NCBI GenBank assembly: GCA_963763365.1
Contig: CAVXOE010000020.1
Location: 183,777 to 247,776, forward strand
Reading direction: 5' to 3'
Origin: VAZQ01 sp963763365
GTDB taxonomy: Bacteria > Pseudomonadota > Alphaproteobacteria > Rhizobiales > Xanthobacteraceae
Length of the DNA: 64,000 nt
Position 1 is the first letter of the stretch. Each line of letters begins with the position of its first letter. Below are positions 33,463 to 43,021 of the stretch, piece by piece. A program made the position numbers and the translations under genes. The notes under the pieces were generated by a model, which was not told the origin of the DNA, did not search any database, and saw only the letters and a program-made list of their open reading frames with translations.

Positions 33463-35271
33463 TTACCGCAGCGCCGCGGTGCGCGGGACGAAGTTCATCG
33501 TCGGCGTGAAGGCGACCGCACCGCCGGTGAACCGCTCGGTGCTCAGGCCATTGGTCGGGTTCTGCGTGAATTTCACCACCAGAGCCGACGAAGGCTTCGC
33601 GAACATCGCTCCGAGATCGCGGTAGTCGGGCGAGCCGTACAGCGTCGTGCGCAGGAACACGTGCGCGCTCGGGCTGAGCATCATCGCGCGCACCCAGGGA
33701 TCGTTGAAGCGATCGCCGACCTGCACCGTATCCGGTCCCTTGCGCGGCGTATCGGCGGTTGGCTCATCCAACGGCTTCGCCGCGACATCGGGCGTGCCGA
33801 GCGCCGCACGCGCGTTGCCGGTGCCGGCTGGAGTCGGACGCGTGGCTGCAGAAGACGGTGCCCCCGCGTACGACAGCGCACCAACGGACGGCCGATTGGT
33901 CTGCGTCCACGGCGCGATATTCGCGGCCGCCACTTTGTCCGGAGCGGCGCGGCGCGCCAGCGGCGGGGTTGTGCGGGCGACCGTGGTCTGTGCTTCGGCC
34001 ACATCGGCAGGCGGCCCCTGCCAGTATCCACGTTCGTTGATCACCTCCATCGCCGACACGTCCGCGCGGCTGACGAGGCTCGCAGCCTGCGCCGGGCGGA
34101 CCGGTGCCGGCGCCAATGCTGTCTGAGCGGTATCCGATTTCGCCGACGCTGCCGCAGGCGACGACACTTGTGCCACCCGGACGTTATCCACTGCGACCGG
34201 CGTCGACGAAGCGGACGCCATCTCGAAGCCCGCGGGCTTGACCGGAACCGAACCCGCCGACGCGACCTGATAGCTCTCAGCCTTCGCGGGCTTCGGCTGC
34301 GCCACCGGAATGGCGCCTGGCTTCTCGCGGCGCGGCTCGGCCGCTGCGACCACGGCCGGCTTGGCGAATGATGTAGCAGCCTTGTCCGGCGTAGCAGACT
34401 TGTCGGACGCGACAGCCTTGTCGGATGCGCGTGCGGCCATCGCGGCGCGGGCAATCTTCGGTGCCGGTGCGGTAGCCTGCGCGGTCGCGACCGGAGCCGG
34501 CGCCGCCTCGGTTTCATTCTCGTGATCGTCGCCGTTGCCGAACAGCTTGCTCAGGAACGCCTGCATTCCGTTCGGTGGATCGCTGCGCGTGATTTCGGCT
34601 TGCGCGACATTCACGCGGCTGACGGTGCCGTTGTCCGAAGCGTTATGGCTGGCGAGTTGTCCCTTCGACAGCACCTTGGCGAGCTGGGGGTCCGGCATGC
34701 GCGGCCAGTGCCGGACGCTGCCGGTGTCGAGATGGACGAAGTTCGACGAGGGGTAGTAGCCGACGCCGCCGCGCTGCGCCCGCAGCCCGGCCGCGCGCAT
34801 TTCGTCGACCGACACTCCCGGAATGAAGAAGTCGACCGCCTTGCCCAGCATGTGCTGGCTGTGCTGGGCGACGCCGCGCGAGCGCTTGCGCAGCATCGAG
34901 TTGGTTTCCGGCGAGCGATATCCGCAGACCACCCAGATCGGCTCGCGCGAGCCGGTCTCGCGATGCACCTCCCAGAGAAGATCGATCAATTCCGGATCCA
35001 TCTTGATCGGCTGGGCTTCGCGCCAGTCGCGCAGCACGTAATTGATCTTCTTGAGTGCCTCATCGTCGTAGCGGCCGTTCACCTTGTAGGTGACGGTGAG
35101 GTTCTCGTTGGTGTGCGCGTGATGGAAGGAGATCGTGCGCGTTTCGCCGGCGGCCTTGGCCGCCTGCAACGTCACGCCGCCGAATAGCAGAACGAGGGAT
35201 GCCGCGATGCTGCAGCGGGTGCCGGCGCGTAATGAACGCAACGGACTCGTATGCGCGACCTGAACCGTCAC
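33463..35271 (-). CDS. DUF882/M15-type murein peptidase (MepK-like) with long Ala/Pro-rich tail
   Basis: 602 residues. Export signal (CSIAASLVLLFGGVTLQAAK) then the DUF882 domain at about 45-205: RTISFHHAHTNENLTVTYKV, DPELIDLLWEVHRETGS, VVCGYRSPETNSMLR, AQHSQHMLGKAVDFFIPG and YPSSNFVHLDTGSVR. The His, Asp, His set of the last two blocks is the zinc site of MepK/YcbK-type endopeptidases, which cut 3-3 or 4-3 crosslinks in murein. Residues 230-500 are low-complexity Ala/Lys/Pro/Val. The last 80 residues form another small domain (AMMLSPSAHVFLRTTLYGSP). It is codirectional with an L,D-transpeptidase gene upstream, fitting joint control of 3-3 crosslinks. Confidence 0.85.
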   Translation of the reverse strand: MTVQVAHTSPLRSLRAGTRCSIAASLVLLFGGVTLQAAKAAGETRTISFHHAHTNENLTVTYKVNGRYDDEALKKINYVLRDWREAQPIKMDPELIDLLWEVHRETGSREPIWVVCGYRSPETNSMLRKRSRGVAQHSQHMLGKAVDFFIPGVSVDEMRAAGLRAQRGGVGYYPSSNFVHLDTGSVRHWPRMPDPQLAKVLSKGQLASHNASDNGTVSRVNVAQAEITRSDPPNGMQAFLSKLFGNGDDHENETEAAPAPVATAQATAPAPKIARAAMAARASDKAVASDKSATPDKAATSFAKPAVVAAAEPRREKPGAIPVAQPKPAKAESYQVASAGSVPVKPAGFEMASASSTPVAVDNVRVAQVSSPAAASAKSDTAQTALAPAPVRPAQAASLVSRADVSAMEVINERGYWQGPPADVAEAQTTVARTTPPLARRAAPDKVAAANIAPWTQTNRPSVGALSYAGAPSSAATRPTPAGTGNARAALGTPDVAAKPLDEPTADTPRKGPDTVQVGDRFNDPWVRAMMLSPSAHVFLRTTLYGSPDYRDLGAMFAKPSSALVVKFTQNPTNGLSTERFTGGAVAFTPTMNFVPRTAALR

Positions 35272-35503
35272 GTGCCCACCCCGAATTAAGTGCGTCAGTC
35301 GCTTCCCACCGTGGCAAGCACCACAGATGAGGCCGACCCACGCCCGTCACGGTTTCCCCGCCGCGACAAACATGGCTAACGCAGTGTTAATTAGGGAAGG
35401 GTTAACGCGAGATTTTGCGGACCCAATCCCCCCCGATAAATCAATCGTGACAGGGGACTATGGCGAAAAGTGGCCACCGGAAACAATCGGCTGTGAAATA
35501 GTT

Positions 35504-35537
35504 AACGGGCGCCGCTCCCGCCGGAACGGCGCCCGTT
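35504..35537 (-). terminator. Hairpin after the L,D-transpeptidase gene
   Basis: Perfect 11-bp stem AACGGGCGCCG (35504-35514) / CGGCGCCCGTT (35527-35537) with a 12-base loop, 19 bases past the transpeptidase stop on the minus strand. The following minus-strand sequence (AACTATTTC) is only mildly T-rich. Confidence 0.6.
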
Positions 35538-35556
35538 TGACTGATTCGAGCCTCGC

Positions 35557-37572
35557 TCAGCGGGTGACGCGGCGCGGCGGTGACGGCCGGGCGCCGTAGT
35601 TCGACCCGTAGCCACCGAACCACTGGCTCAGGAGCGAGCCGCCGCGCTGGAACGGCGATAGCACCTGGGCGGACCGCCGTCCGGAGCCGTTCGCGGACAT
35701 TTCCTTCGCCCGCTCCTCCTTCGGATCGACCATCGCGCGTTCGCCCTTGACCGCCGCAATGGTGCGGGCGTCGAGGCCGTAGACGTCGCGGCGGAACTGC
35801 AGCTTGCCGTCGTCGTCCACGAACGCGGTCTGATAGGTGAGATGGACCGGGATCGGCGTCGCGAATTGAATATCGGTCTCGGTGGTGCCGAACATGCGCT
35901 TGATGCGTTCGGCGGTGTAGCCGTCCTCCGGCTTGCCGAGGCCAAGCATCACTTCGGCGTACTTGGCCGGGTCCTGCACCCGCATGCAGCCGTGGCTGTA
36001 GGCGCGCGCATCGTGCGCGAACAGGTGCTTGTCCGGCGTGTCGTGCTGGTAGACCAGGAAGCGGTTGGGGAAGTTGAAGCGGATGCGGCCGAGCGCGTTG
36101 GCTTCGCCGGGCGGCTGCGAGATGTGCACGCTGCCGTCGCGGTTGTAGCTCACCTTGAGCCCCATGCGCGCCAGCACCGTCGGATCCTGCTGGAGCGCCG
36201 GCAGATATTCGTTGTTTACGATCGACGGCGGCACGTTCCAGGTCGGGTTGACGGTGATGTATTTCATCGTCTCGGTCAGCAGCGGCGTGGCCTTGCTGGG
36301 CAGGCCGATGACCACCCGGGTGGTCCAGAGCATCTGCTCGTTCTTCATCACCCGGAGCGAGAAGTCCGGATGGTTGACCATCGAATAGGCCTTGCCGAGG
36401 TCGCGCGGGTACCAGCGCCAGCGTTCCATGTTGGCAAGAATGATGTCGACCTGCTGACCCTTGGCCGGGCCGTTGAGCTCCTTGATGGTCCTGGAATCAA
36501 GCTGCCCGGTCGTCGGCAAGTCGTGCGCTTTCTGGAATTTCTTCACCGCTTCGGCGAGGTTGGCGTCGTATTTGAGATCGTTGCCCGCGACGCCAAGACG
36601 CTTGCGCAGCATCGGAACGCGCGAATCCTCCATCAAGCTCTTGTTGGCAAACTTGAGCACCGGACCGTCCGCGATTTCCTCGCGCGGGCCGCCCTGCGCC
36701 TTGCTGCCGCGCATCTCGGCCAGCGCCGCCTTGAGCTTCTGAAAGTACGGATTCTGCGGGTTGAATTCGTCGAGCGTCTTGGCCACGTCCCTCGCGTCGG
36801 TGACCTTGGTCAGCACGTCGGCGGCGTCCGGCGGCTGTTGCGGCAACTCGATGTTGTTCAGGCTGATGCGCTGATACGGGAAGCGGCCGGCCTGCGCGTG
36901 GCGCGCGTACGTGAGGACGACCTGCGTGAGCTTGAGTTCGGCTTCCGCCTGCGCGTCGGGACCGGCGAGGCTGGAGAAATTCGGTGTCTTGTAGTCGCTC
37001 GGGTCGAGGCCGTCAGCGTCGGCGGCCTTCAGGTGAGCGATGACCGCCCTGGTGCGCGCGGTTTCGATGCCCTTGTCGAACCAGATCGGCGCGAGATTGC
37101 GATTCTGATAGAACGCCTCGACCGCGGCACGCTCCTTCTTGGTGGCAAAAATTCGGTCCGATTTGCCGGCCAGCAGGTCGCGCAACTTCTCGGCGATCGC
37201 CCGGTCGGCTGGATCGAGCGACGCGAGCGGATCCGGCGCAACCACGGGCTCGGCCGCAGCGGCAGGCTGAGCGGGCGCCGACGGGGTAACTTCCGGCGGC
37301 ATCGGCACGGCCGGCTGCTTCACGGGCGTCACGGCGGCGGGTGCGGGCGCGACTGGTGCCGGCGCAGGCGACTGCTTAATCGCGCCGGTCGTATCCTCCA
37401 CAGGAGCTCGTTCAACGGTCGCGGGCTTCGGGCTGGCAACTGGAACCGCGGCGTAAGCTGCGCCATGACCGGTCATCCGGACCTCTTGGGCACGCGCTCC
37501 GCTGAGCGGCGCTGCAAGTACAAGGGCGAGCGCCGTGCTGGCGAGGACGCGATCGTAGCGCTGGCCACTCAT
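35557..37572 (-). CDS. L,D-transpeptidase (YcbB/LdtD-like, with PG-binding domain)
   Basis: 671 residues. Signal MSGQRYDRVLASTALALVLA, cleavage near ARA-QE, then a Pro/Ala-rich linker to about residue 130. A scaffold domain includes FYQNRNLAPIWFDKGIETAR. A peptidoglycan-binding repeat follows (KYDANLAEAVKKFQKAHDLP). The catalytic YkuD domain carries HLFAHDARAYSHGCMRVQ; Cys529 in SHGC is the nucleophile. It forms 3-3 crosslinks in the periplasm. The ATG at 37572 with GGGGGATT upstream is preferred over ATG 37578. The C-terminal tail is Arg/Gly-rich. The MepK-like peptidase gene lies directly downstream. Confidence 0.92.
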   Translation of the reverse strand: MSGQRYDRVLASTALALVLAAPLSGARAQEVRMTGHGAAYAAVPVASPKPATVERAPVEDTTGAIKQSPAPAPVAPAPAAVTPVKQPAVPMPPEVTPSAPAQPAAAAEPVVAPDPLASLDPADRAIAEKLRDLLAGKSDRIFATKKERAAVEAFYQNRNLAPIWFDKGIETARTRAVIAHLKAADADGLDPSDYKTPNFSSLAGPDAQAEAELKLTQVVLTYARHAQAGRFPYQRISLNNIELPQQPPDAADVLTKVTDARDVAKTLDEFNPQNPYFQKLKAALAEMRGSKAQGGPREEIADGPVLKFANKSLMEDSRVPMLRKRLGVAGNDLKYDANLAEAVKKFQKAHDLPTTGQLDSRTIKELNGPAKGQQVDIILANMERWRWYPRDLGKAYSMVNHPDFSLRVMKNEQMLWTTRVVIGLPSKATPLLTETMKYITVNPTWNVPPSIVNNEYLPALQQDPTVLARMGLKVSYNRDGSVHISQPPGEANALGRIRFNFPNRFLVYQHDTPDKHLFAHDARAYSHGCMRVQDPAKYAEVMLGLGKPEDGYTAERIKRMFGTTETDIQFATPIPVHLTYQTAFVDDDGKLQFRRDVYGLDARTIAAVKGERAMVDPKEERAKEMSANGSGRRSAQVLSPFQRGGSLLSQWFGGYGSNYGARPSPPRRVTR

Positions 37573-37774
37573 GTACATAATCCCCCGAATTTCTAGTCGA
37601 ATTCCCCGAAACTCGGAGGTCCCGACCTTAGAATCCCCAGTAACGCCCCAGCCCGACCTGACTGGAGTTTCCGATCGGAAGCAACAGCCGGTCGCCACCT
37701 TGGAGAGCGAATGGGGCCGATTTTGGTGCGATGTTTCCGGCGCACAACGTGTTGCTAGTTATCCAGGGCATTTC

Positions 37775-39322
37775 TCAACCGCTGTCACTGGATTGCAACG
37801 CGTCGTCGGTTTCGTCGTCGTCTCCGTCATTCAGTCCGAGGAGGTCGAGCTTGCGGTAGAGAGTCGACCGCCCGATCCGCAGCCGGCGCGCCACCTCGGA
37901 CATCTGCCCGCGGTAGTGCGTGATCGCAAAGCGGATGACCTCGGCTTCGATCTCGTCGAGCGACCGGACCTCGCCGGCCGGATTCAGCAGCGCGAGGCTC
38001 GCGTAGGGCGCGGCAACCGGCGCGATGCCGATCTTGTCCATCTCCAGATGATCGCGAGCGGCCGGTGGCGGTGGCGGCCCATCGACATCGTCATGATGGC
38101 CGGGCAGCTCCGGCGCCACGCTGGCAGCGGCATGCCCGACGATCTGCATGGCGATCTGCGGAAATTCCCCGACGCCGATCTCGTCGCCGTCGGCCAGCAC
38201 GATGGCGCGGAACGCCGCGTTCTCGAGCTGCCGCACGTTGCCGGGCCAGCGGTAGTTATTGAGCAGCGTGACCGCCTCGGCGCTGATGCGCGGCACGCGC
38301 TTGCCTTCCTCGGCGGCAAAGCGCGCGAGGAAATGCCGCGTCAACTCGGGGATATCCTCCGGCCGCTCGGCGAGCGCCGGTACGCTGATCGGATAGACGT
38401 GCAGCCGGTAGAACAGGTCCTCGCGGAACCGGCCGGACTTCACATCGGCGATGAGATCGCGATTGGTCGCCGAGATGATGCGCACGTCGACCTTGACGGG
38501 CTTCTTGGCGCCGACCGGCTCGACCTCGCCTTCCTGGATGGCGCGCAAGAGCTTGACCTGCGCGGACAGCGGCAACTCGCCGACCTCGTCCAGGAACAGT
38601 GTGCCGCCGCTGGCTTCGAGGAACTTGCCGGTATGGCGATCGGTCGCACCGGTGAACGCGCCCTTCTCGTGGCCGAACAGGATCGACTCGACGAGGTTGT
38701 CCGGGATGGCTCCGCAGTTGACCGCGATGAACGGCTTCGACCGGCGCTCGCCGGCGCCGTGGATGGCGCGGGCGATCAGCTCCTTGCCGACGCCCGACTG
38801 GCCTTCGACCAGGACCGGAATCGTGGAGGCCGCCGCCTTCTCGGCGGTGCGCAGCACCGCCTGCATGCGCGCGCTGCGAGTGATGATGTCCTTGAACGTA
38901 AGGGTGCCGGAGCGGCTGCGCTTGATGCGGGCGAGTTCGCTCTCGAGCGCACTGGTTGCAAGCGCATTGCGCAGCGACACCTGCAGGCGCTCGGCGCCGA
39001 CCGGCTTGACCACGAAATCGGCTGCGCCCGCGCGCATGGCATTAACGACATTGTCGATGCCGCCGTGCGCGGTCTGCACGATGACAGGGATGCTCAATCC
39101 CGCCTCGCGCATGCGCGCGAGTACGCCCATGCCGTCGAGATCAGGCATCACCAGGTCGAGGATGACGGCGTCGATGGTTGCCGCTTCGGGGCCGGTGAGC
39201 AGCGCCGCGGCCGCGTCGCCGCCTTCGGCGACGAGCGGCTCGTAGCCGGACTTGCGCACCATGTTGTCGAGCAGCCGGCGCTGCACGGGATCGTCATCGA
39301 CGATCAGAATACGCTCACTCAT
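37775..39322 (-). CDS. NtrC-family sigma54-dependent response regulator
   Basis: 515 residues. Receiver domain 1-120 (MSERILIVDDDPVQRRLLDN, phosphoacceptor Asp in AVILDLVMPD). AAA+ domain about 135-370 with Walker A VEGQSGVGKELIARAIHG, sigma54 contact loop GAFTGATDR and Walker B GGTLFLDEVGELPL. C-terminal Fis-type helix-turn-helix GQMSEVARRLRIGRSTLYRK. A phosphorylated regulator that opens sigma54 promoters. No histidine kinase gene is adjacent. The ATG at 39322 (AAAGGT upstream) gives the canonical start. It sits upstream of the transpeptidase gene on the same strand; no -24/-12 promoter was recognised in the 202-bp gap. Confidence 0.95.
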   Translation of the reverse strand: MSERILIVDDDPVQRRLLDNMVRKSGYEPLVAEGGDAAAALLTGPEAATIDAVILDLVMPDLDGMGVLARMREAGLSIPVIVQTAHGGIDNVVNAMRAGAADFVVKPVGAERLQVSLRNALATSALESELARIKRSRSGTLTFKDIITRSARMQAVLRTAEKAAASTIPVLVEGQSGVGKELIARAIHGAGERRSKPFIAVNCGAIPDNLVESILFGHEKGAFTGATDRHTGKFLEASGGTLFLDEVGELPLSAQVKLLRAIQEGEVEPVGAKKPVKVDVRIISATNRDLIADVKSGRFREDLFYRLHVYPISVPALAERPEDIPELTRHFLARFAAEEGKRVPRISAEAVTLLNNYRWPGNVRQLENAAFRAIVLADGDEIGVGEFPQIAMQIVGHAAASVAPELPGHHDDVDGPPPPPAARDHLEMDKIGIAPVAAPYASLALLNPAGEVRSLDEIEAEVIRFAITHYRGQMSEVARRLRIGRSTLYRKLDLLGLNDGDDDETDDALQSSDSG

Positions 39323-39539
39323 CACGCTACCTTTTGCACGCAACGCAAAAACACAACTATCAACTGAAACGCGGAACGCAGCCTCGACCGGATACGACGC
39401 ACCAGCAAGCCTGCGCCGTGTACCGAATTGGGTCACTGTGAACGAGTTTGCTTAATGGCACGTTACGGCGCGACGCTTGTCCACGCACCGCCGCCGTTGA
39501 CCGGCCTTGCGGCGGCTTGATCGCACTACCCCTTGGTAC

Positions 39540-40607
39540 TCAGGCCTTCACGCCGAGTTCCGCCAACGCCAGCACGATCACCTTCTTGAGAGCTTCGTCG
39601 CCGCTGATGGTCAGCGCCTTGCGATAGTCCGCGATCGCGCGGTCATATTGTCCCGCGGCACGATAGGCAGCGGCACGGTTCCTCAGATACAGCACGCTGT
39701 TGGGATCGAGCCGAACGGCCTCGTCATAGTCCGCGAAGGCTTTCCCGAACTGACGCTGGCCGAGATAGATGTTGCCGCGGTTGTTGTATGCCCCAGAATT
39801 TTTCGGGTTGAGCCGGATCGATTCGCTGTAGTCGAGGATCGCAAGTTCCTCGTAGCGGCCCTCGTTGAGGTAGGCGTCGAAATCCCAGAATGCTTTGCTC
39901 TGGTAGGCCAAGGCGCGGCTGAAGAACGCCGGCGCAAAGGAGGCGTTGAGCTTGATGGCTTGGTCGAATTCCCGGATAGCGCGATCGTAGTGGCCCTTGA
40001 CGTTGAAAACGTTGCCACGATTCCAATAGGCCAGCGCAAACGACGGATCGAGGCTGATCGCCTGATCGTAGTCGCCCAAAGCGCGATCGTATTGCTTCTT
40101 GTCGAAGTAGCCGTTGCCACGAAGTCTGAAGGCGATCGCGCGCTGCTTGGGCACGAGCTTGTTGGCATCGATCAAGGCCGTGCAGCCGGCGACCTGCTGG
40201 TCCGCCGTGGCGCCGTTCTTTCGGTTGCACCAGTCCTCCTGCTGCGCGTTCTGGGCCGGGGCCGCGGGCGGCGCGGGCGTAGCAGTCGGGGGAGCCGGCG
40301 CTTTGACCGGGGCCGGCACAGGCTGAGGTGGCGCCGCGGGCGCCTTGGCGGGCACCGGGGCCACCTGCTCTGGGTTCGGCTTGGCGGGCGCTGCGAATGG
40401 ATTGGTCGTGACGGGCGCCTTGATCGGCGCCGGGGGGACCGGCACTGCGACCGGCCTCGCAGGCGGAGCGAATGGATTGGTCGTCGCGGTCGTGGCGGGC
40501 TTCTCGAACGGGTTGGCCTGCGCCCACGCACCGGCCGGGAGCGCGAACGCCATCACGGTGCCGGCGATCAGCAGGCTGCGGAATTTCGGGGGGGACGACT
40601 TGCGCAT
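39540..40607 (-). CDS. Exported TPR protein with Pro/Ala-rich NPF repeats
   Basis: 355 residues. Signal SLLIAGTVMAFALPAGAWAQ, then about 100 residues of Pro/Ala-rich sequence with three NPF units (NPFEKP, TNPFAPPARP, TNPFAAPAKP). A cysteine-bearing segment (EDWCNRK and VAGCTALID) is followed by about five TPR units, for example AIAFRLRGNGYFDKKQYDRA, LGDYDQAISLDPSFALAYWN and DRAIREFDQAIKLNASFAPA. It is probably a periplasmic scaffold. GAGGAAT precedes the ATG at 40607. It is divergent from the hydrolase at 40829. Confidence 0.8.
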   Translation of the reverse strand: MRKSSPPKFRSLLIAGTVMAFALPAGAWAQANPFEKPATTATTNPFAPPARPVAVPVPPAPIKAPVTTNPFAAPAKPNPEQVAPVPAKAPAAPPQPVPAPVKAPAPPTATPAPPAAPAQNAQQEDWCNRKNGATADQQVAGCTALIDANKLVPKQRAIAFRLRGNGYFDKKQYDRALGDYDQAISLDPSFALAYWNRGNVFNVKGHYDRAIREFDQAIKLNASFAPAFFSRALAYQSKAFWDFDAYLNEGRYEELAILDYSESIRLNPKNSGAYNNRGNIYLGQRQFGKAFADYDEAVRLDPNSVLYLRNRAAAYRAAGQYDRAIADYRKALTISGDEALKKVIVLALAELGVKA

Positions 40608-40828
40608 GGGGTGATTCCTCGGGTGCCCAATCACGTCGGGAGAATTGGAAATCCTTGACGCCGGCGATGTGATCCCCAGCACGCAAAGAACGATTGTCGG
40701 CTGGCGAAGCCGCGCGGTGCGCAAAGTTGCGTTTTTGTGCCGGTCGTCACATCGGCCGGAATCGGCATCGCCTACGGTCGGGTCATCTCCGGGGCAACCG
40801 TTGTCCCGCGAAAGATGGGAACATCCCG

Positions 40829-41827
40829 ATGCCGACCTTGCAGACGCTTTTCCGCCCCGCACTGTCCGCCATCGCCGTCGCTGGAGCGCTGATGACTGCC
40901 GCTCCGGCCAACGCGGAGATTTTGCGCAAAGACGAGATGTTGCGCGGAGTCACGATGTCGCAGGCGCAGTGCGCCGCAATTCCGCAGACCGTATGGGTCA
41001 ACGCCTACGGGCGCGACTTCTGCGTCCGCTACTATATGTCCACCGCCGGTGGCGAAGGACGGCGGCCGGTCGTCTTTCTGCAGGGCGACCAGTTCGGACC
41101 GCTCGACATCAAGACCCTTAACTGGAAGGACACGAGCGGCAGCGCGGACGTCGACACCTCCGATCTCGTGAGCTTTGCCGACTCCTTCTCAAAGATGGCC
41201 AAGACCACCGCCATCTACCTGGCGCGCATCGGAGTGGACGGTACCTCGGGCGACCACCGGTCGCGCAAGACCGTATTGGAGCTGCGTCTCATCGATGCGG
41301 CACTCGACGCCATCAAGCGGCGTCACGGCTTCGAAGGCTTCCACATCGTCGGCCAATCGGGCGGATCGCAGATTCTCGGCGGCCTCATCGGCCTGCGACA
41401 GGATATCGGTTGCGCGGTTGCCGGCTCGGGACAGTTCATAGCAACAACCATGAACGGCGATCCGGGCCGCACCTACTTCGATGCGGCCAAATATATCCCC
41501 GACGTGCTGCGCCGGCCGTCGTTGCGCCTGCTGGTTGTCACCGATCAGGCGGATCGGCAGGTCCCGGCCAAGATGCAGACCGCCTATGTCGAAAAATATC
41601 GCAAGGCCGGCCGTCCCATTCCCCAATTCAATGTCGAGGCAACCGACCCGAAACACCATGGCGTGGTGCAGTATGCCCGGCTCGCCATGGCCGGATGCGT
41701 CCTCGGCAAGCCTGACGCTGAGATCGATCGCGCCATCCAGACGCTCGTGAAGCGCAGCCAGGAGTTCAACGCGCAGAAGGAACGCGAGGCGCAAGCCAAG
41801 ATCCGCTTGAGCGCCGCGACTCGGTAG
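40829..41827 (+). CDS. Secreted alpha/beta-hydrolase-like protein
   Basis: 332 residues. Signal RPALSAIAVAGALMTAAPAN with cleavage near ANA-EI. The nucleophile elbow is FHIVGQSGGSQILG (G-x-S-x-G). An oxyanion region RRPVVFLQGDQFGPL lies upstream, a candidate Asp in LLVVTDQADRQV and a candidate His in DPKHHGVVQYA. All three catalytic positions are in the right order for a serine hydrolase. Substrate unknown. Cysteines (AQCAAIP, RDFCVRY, IGCAVAG, AGCVLGK) fit a periplasmic protein with disulfides. GGGAA precedes the ATG. Confidence 0.75.
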   Translation: MPTLQTLFRPALSAIAVAGALMTAAPANAEILRKDEMLRGVTMSQAQCAAIPQTVWVNAYGRDFCVRYYMSTAGGEGRRPVVFLQGDQFGPLDIKTLNWKDTSGSADVDTSDLVSFADSFSKMAKTTAIYLARIGVDGTSGDHRSRKTVLELRLIDAALDAIKRRHGFEGFHIVGQSGGSQILGGLIGLRQDIGCAVAGSGQFIATTMNGDPGRTYFDAAKYIPDVLRRPSLRLLVVTDQADRQVPAKMQTAYVEKYRKAGRPIPQFNVEATDPKHHGVVQYARLAMAGCVLGKPDAEIDRAIQTLVKRSQEFNAQKEREAQAKIRLSAATR

Positions 41828-41991
41828 CCGATCTGACCGACCTGATCGCTCAAACACCACGTGTCGCCCCGCGTGGCGATTCTGGACGGGAAGGACCGCG
41901 GACACCACGGCAGTTGGGGGCGCGTTGACACGACGCCCCGTGCTACGGTTCTCATTGGCTGGCCACCGTGGCACAGACAGGAGACCGAGCG

Positions 41992-42999
41992 ATGAGCCTG
42001 CATCATCTTGGCACCAGCAAGCCGTTCGCGGCGCCAATCGTCGACCGGCTCGCGGTCCGCGTCGTGGTGGACTCGCGCTATGAGCGCTTTCTGCCGAAAG
42101 CGACGCATCCGTTCGTGGCCATCGAGCATGTCGGCCAGGTCCCGCGCCGCCAGATGACCTCGCTCGCCTGCGAATGGGGCCTTTCGCTCCATCTCGAATC
42201 CGGCCGTACCGGCTCGAAGGCGCAGTACATGCTGGATTTCGGCTACACGCCCGAGATCGTGCTGCGCAACGCCGATCTGCTCGACATCGACCCGTCGAAG
42301 ATCGACGGCTTGATACTCAGCCACGCCCATCGCGATCATTTCGGCGGGCTGGTCGGCTTCCTCACGCAGCACCGCACGCGCATGCGCGGCGACATTTGCT
42401 TCTACAACGGCGGCGAAGAAGGCTTTCGCGAGAAGTTCATCGGCGACGCCAAGGACCCGATCTCGTGGGGCTCGGTCGACCGCCAGATGCTGAAGGCGCA
42501 GTTCGTGACGCCGGTGTGCTGCCACGAGCCGCACGATCTCTCCCACGCCTTCACGACCGGCTACATCGAGCGCAATTCGTTCGAGGAGGTGAGCGGCGGC
42601 TCGATGGTGTACGAATACGACCATTTCACCGAGGCCGAACGGCGCGGCAAGCTGCTCAAGGACACGCACCCGGACGAACACGCCACCTGCTACATCGTGC
42701 AGGGCCGCGGCCTGGTGGTGATCAGCTCGTGCGGCCATGTGGGCCTGATCAACACCATCAAGCACGCGATGGCGATATCGGGCGTGTCCAATCTGCACGC
42801 GGTGATCGGCGGATTTCACCTCGTCACCGCGCCGCTGGAATACATCGAACGCACCGTGACCGAGCTCGAGGCGCTCAAGCCCGACGTCGTGATCCCGATG
42901 CATTGCTCGGGGGCCGACTTCATCGACGCCATGCGCCGGCGCATGCCAAGCCAGTTGGTGACCACCAACGTCGGCACGCGCTTTACGTTTGGCGTCTGA
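41992..42999 (+). CDS. MBL-fold metallohydrolase (dihydropterin-phosphate-synthase-like)
   Basis: 335 residues. The metal motif ILSHAHRDHFGGLVGFL (HxHxDH), then VVISSCGHVGLINTIKHAMA and GGFHLVTAP plus VIPMHCSG provide the other ligands. The arrangement, including the SCGHxG block, matches the MBL subgroup related to archaeal ribofuranosylaminobenzene 5'-phosphate synthase (COG1237). In bacteria the substrate is unknown. CAGGAGACC precedes the ATG at 41992. No signal peptide. It is convergent with the chemoreceptor gene. Confidence 0.88.
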   Translation: MSLHHLGTSKPFAAPIVDRLAVRVVVDSRYERFLPKATHPFVAIEHVGQVPRRQMTSLACEWGLSLHLESGRTGSKAQYMLDFGYTPEIVLRNADLLDIDPSKIDGLILSHAHRDHFGGLVGFLTQHRTRMRGDICFYNGGEEGFREKFIGDAKDPISWGSVDRQMLKAQFVTPVCCHEPHDLSHAFTTGYIERNSFEEVSGGSMVYEYDHFTEAERRGKLLKDTHPDEHATCYIVQGRGLVVISSCGHVGLINTIKHAMAISGVSNLHAVIGGFHLVTAPLEYIERTVTELEALKPDVVIPMHCSGADFIDAMRRRMPSQLVTTNVGTRFTFGV

Positions 43000-43021
43000 C
43001 GCGGCCACCGGCCGCGTCGCG

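Noticed and set aside
35842..37596. 584-codon open frame on the plus strand
   Set aside because: Antisense of the L,D-transpeptidase; no ribosome binding site and biased composition.
37573..37774. A sigma54 (-24/-12) promoter between the regulator and L,D-transpeptidase genes
   Set aside because: No TGGCAC-N5-TTGC type element with correct spacing was found on the minus strand.
37571..39367. 598-codon open frame on the plus strand
   Set aside because: Antisense of the NtrC-type regulator, whose Walker A, GAFTGA and helix-turn-helix motifs fix the coding strand.
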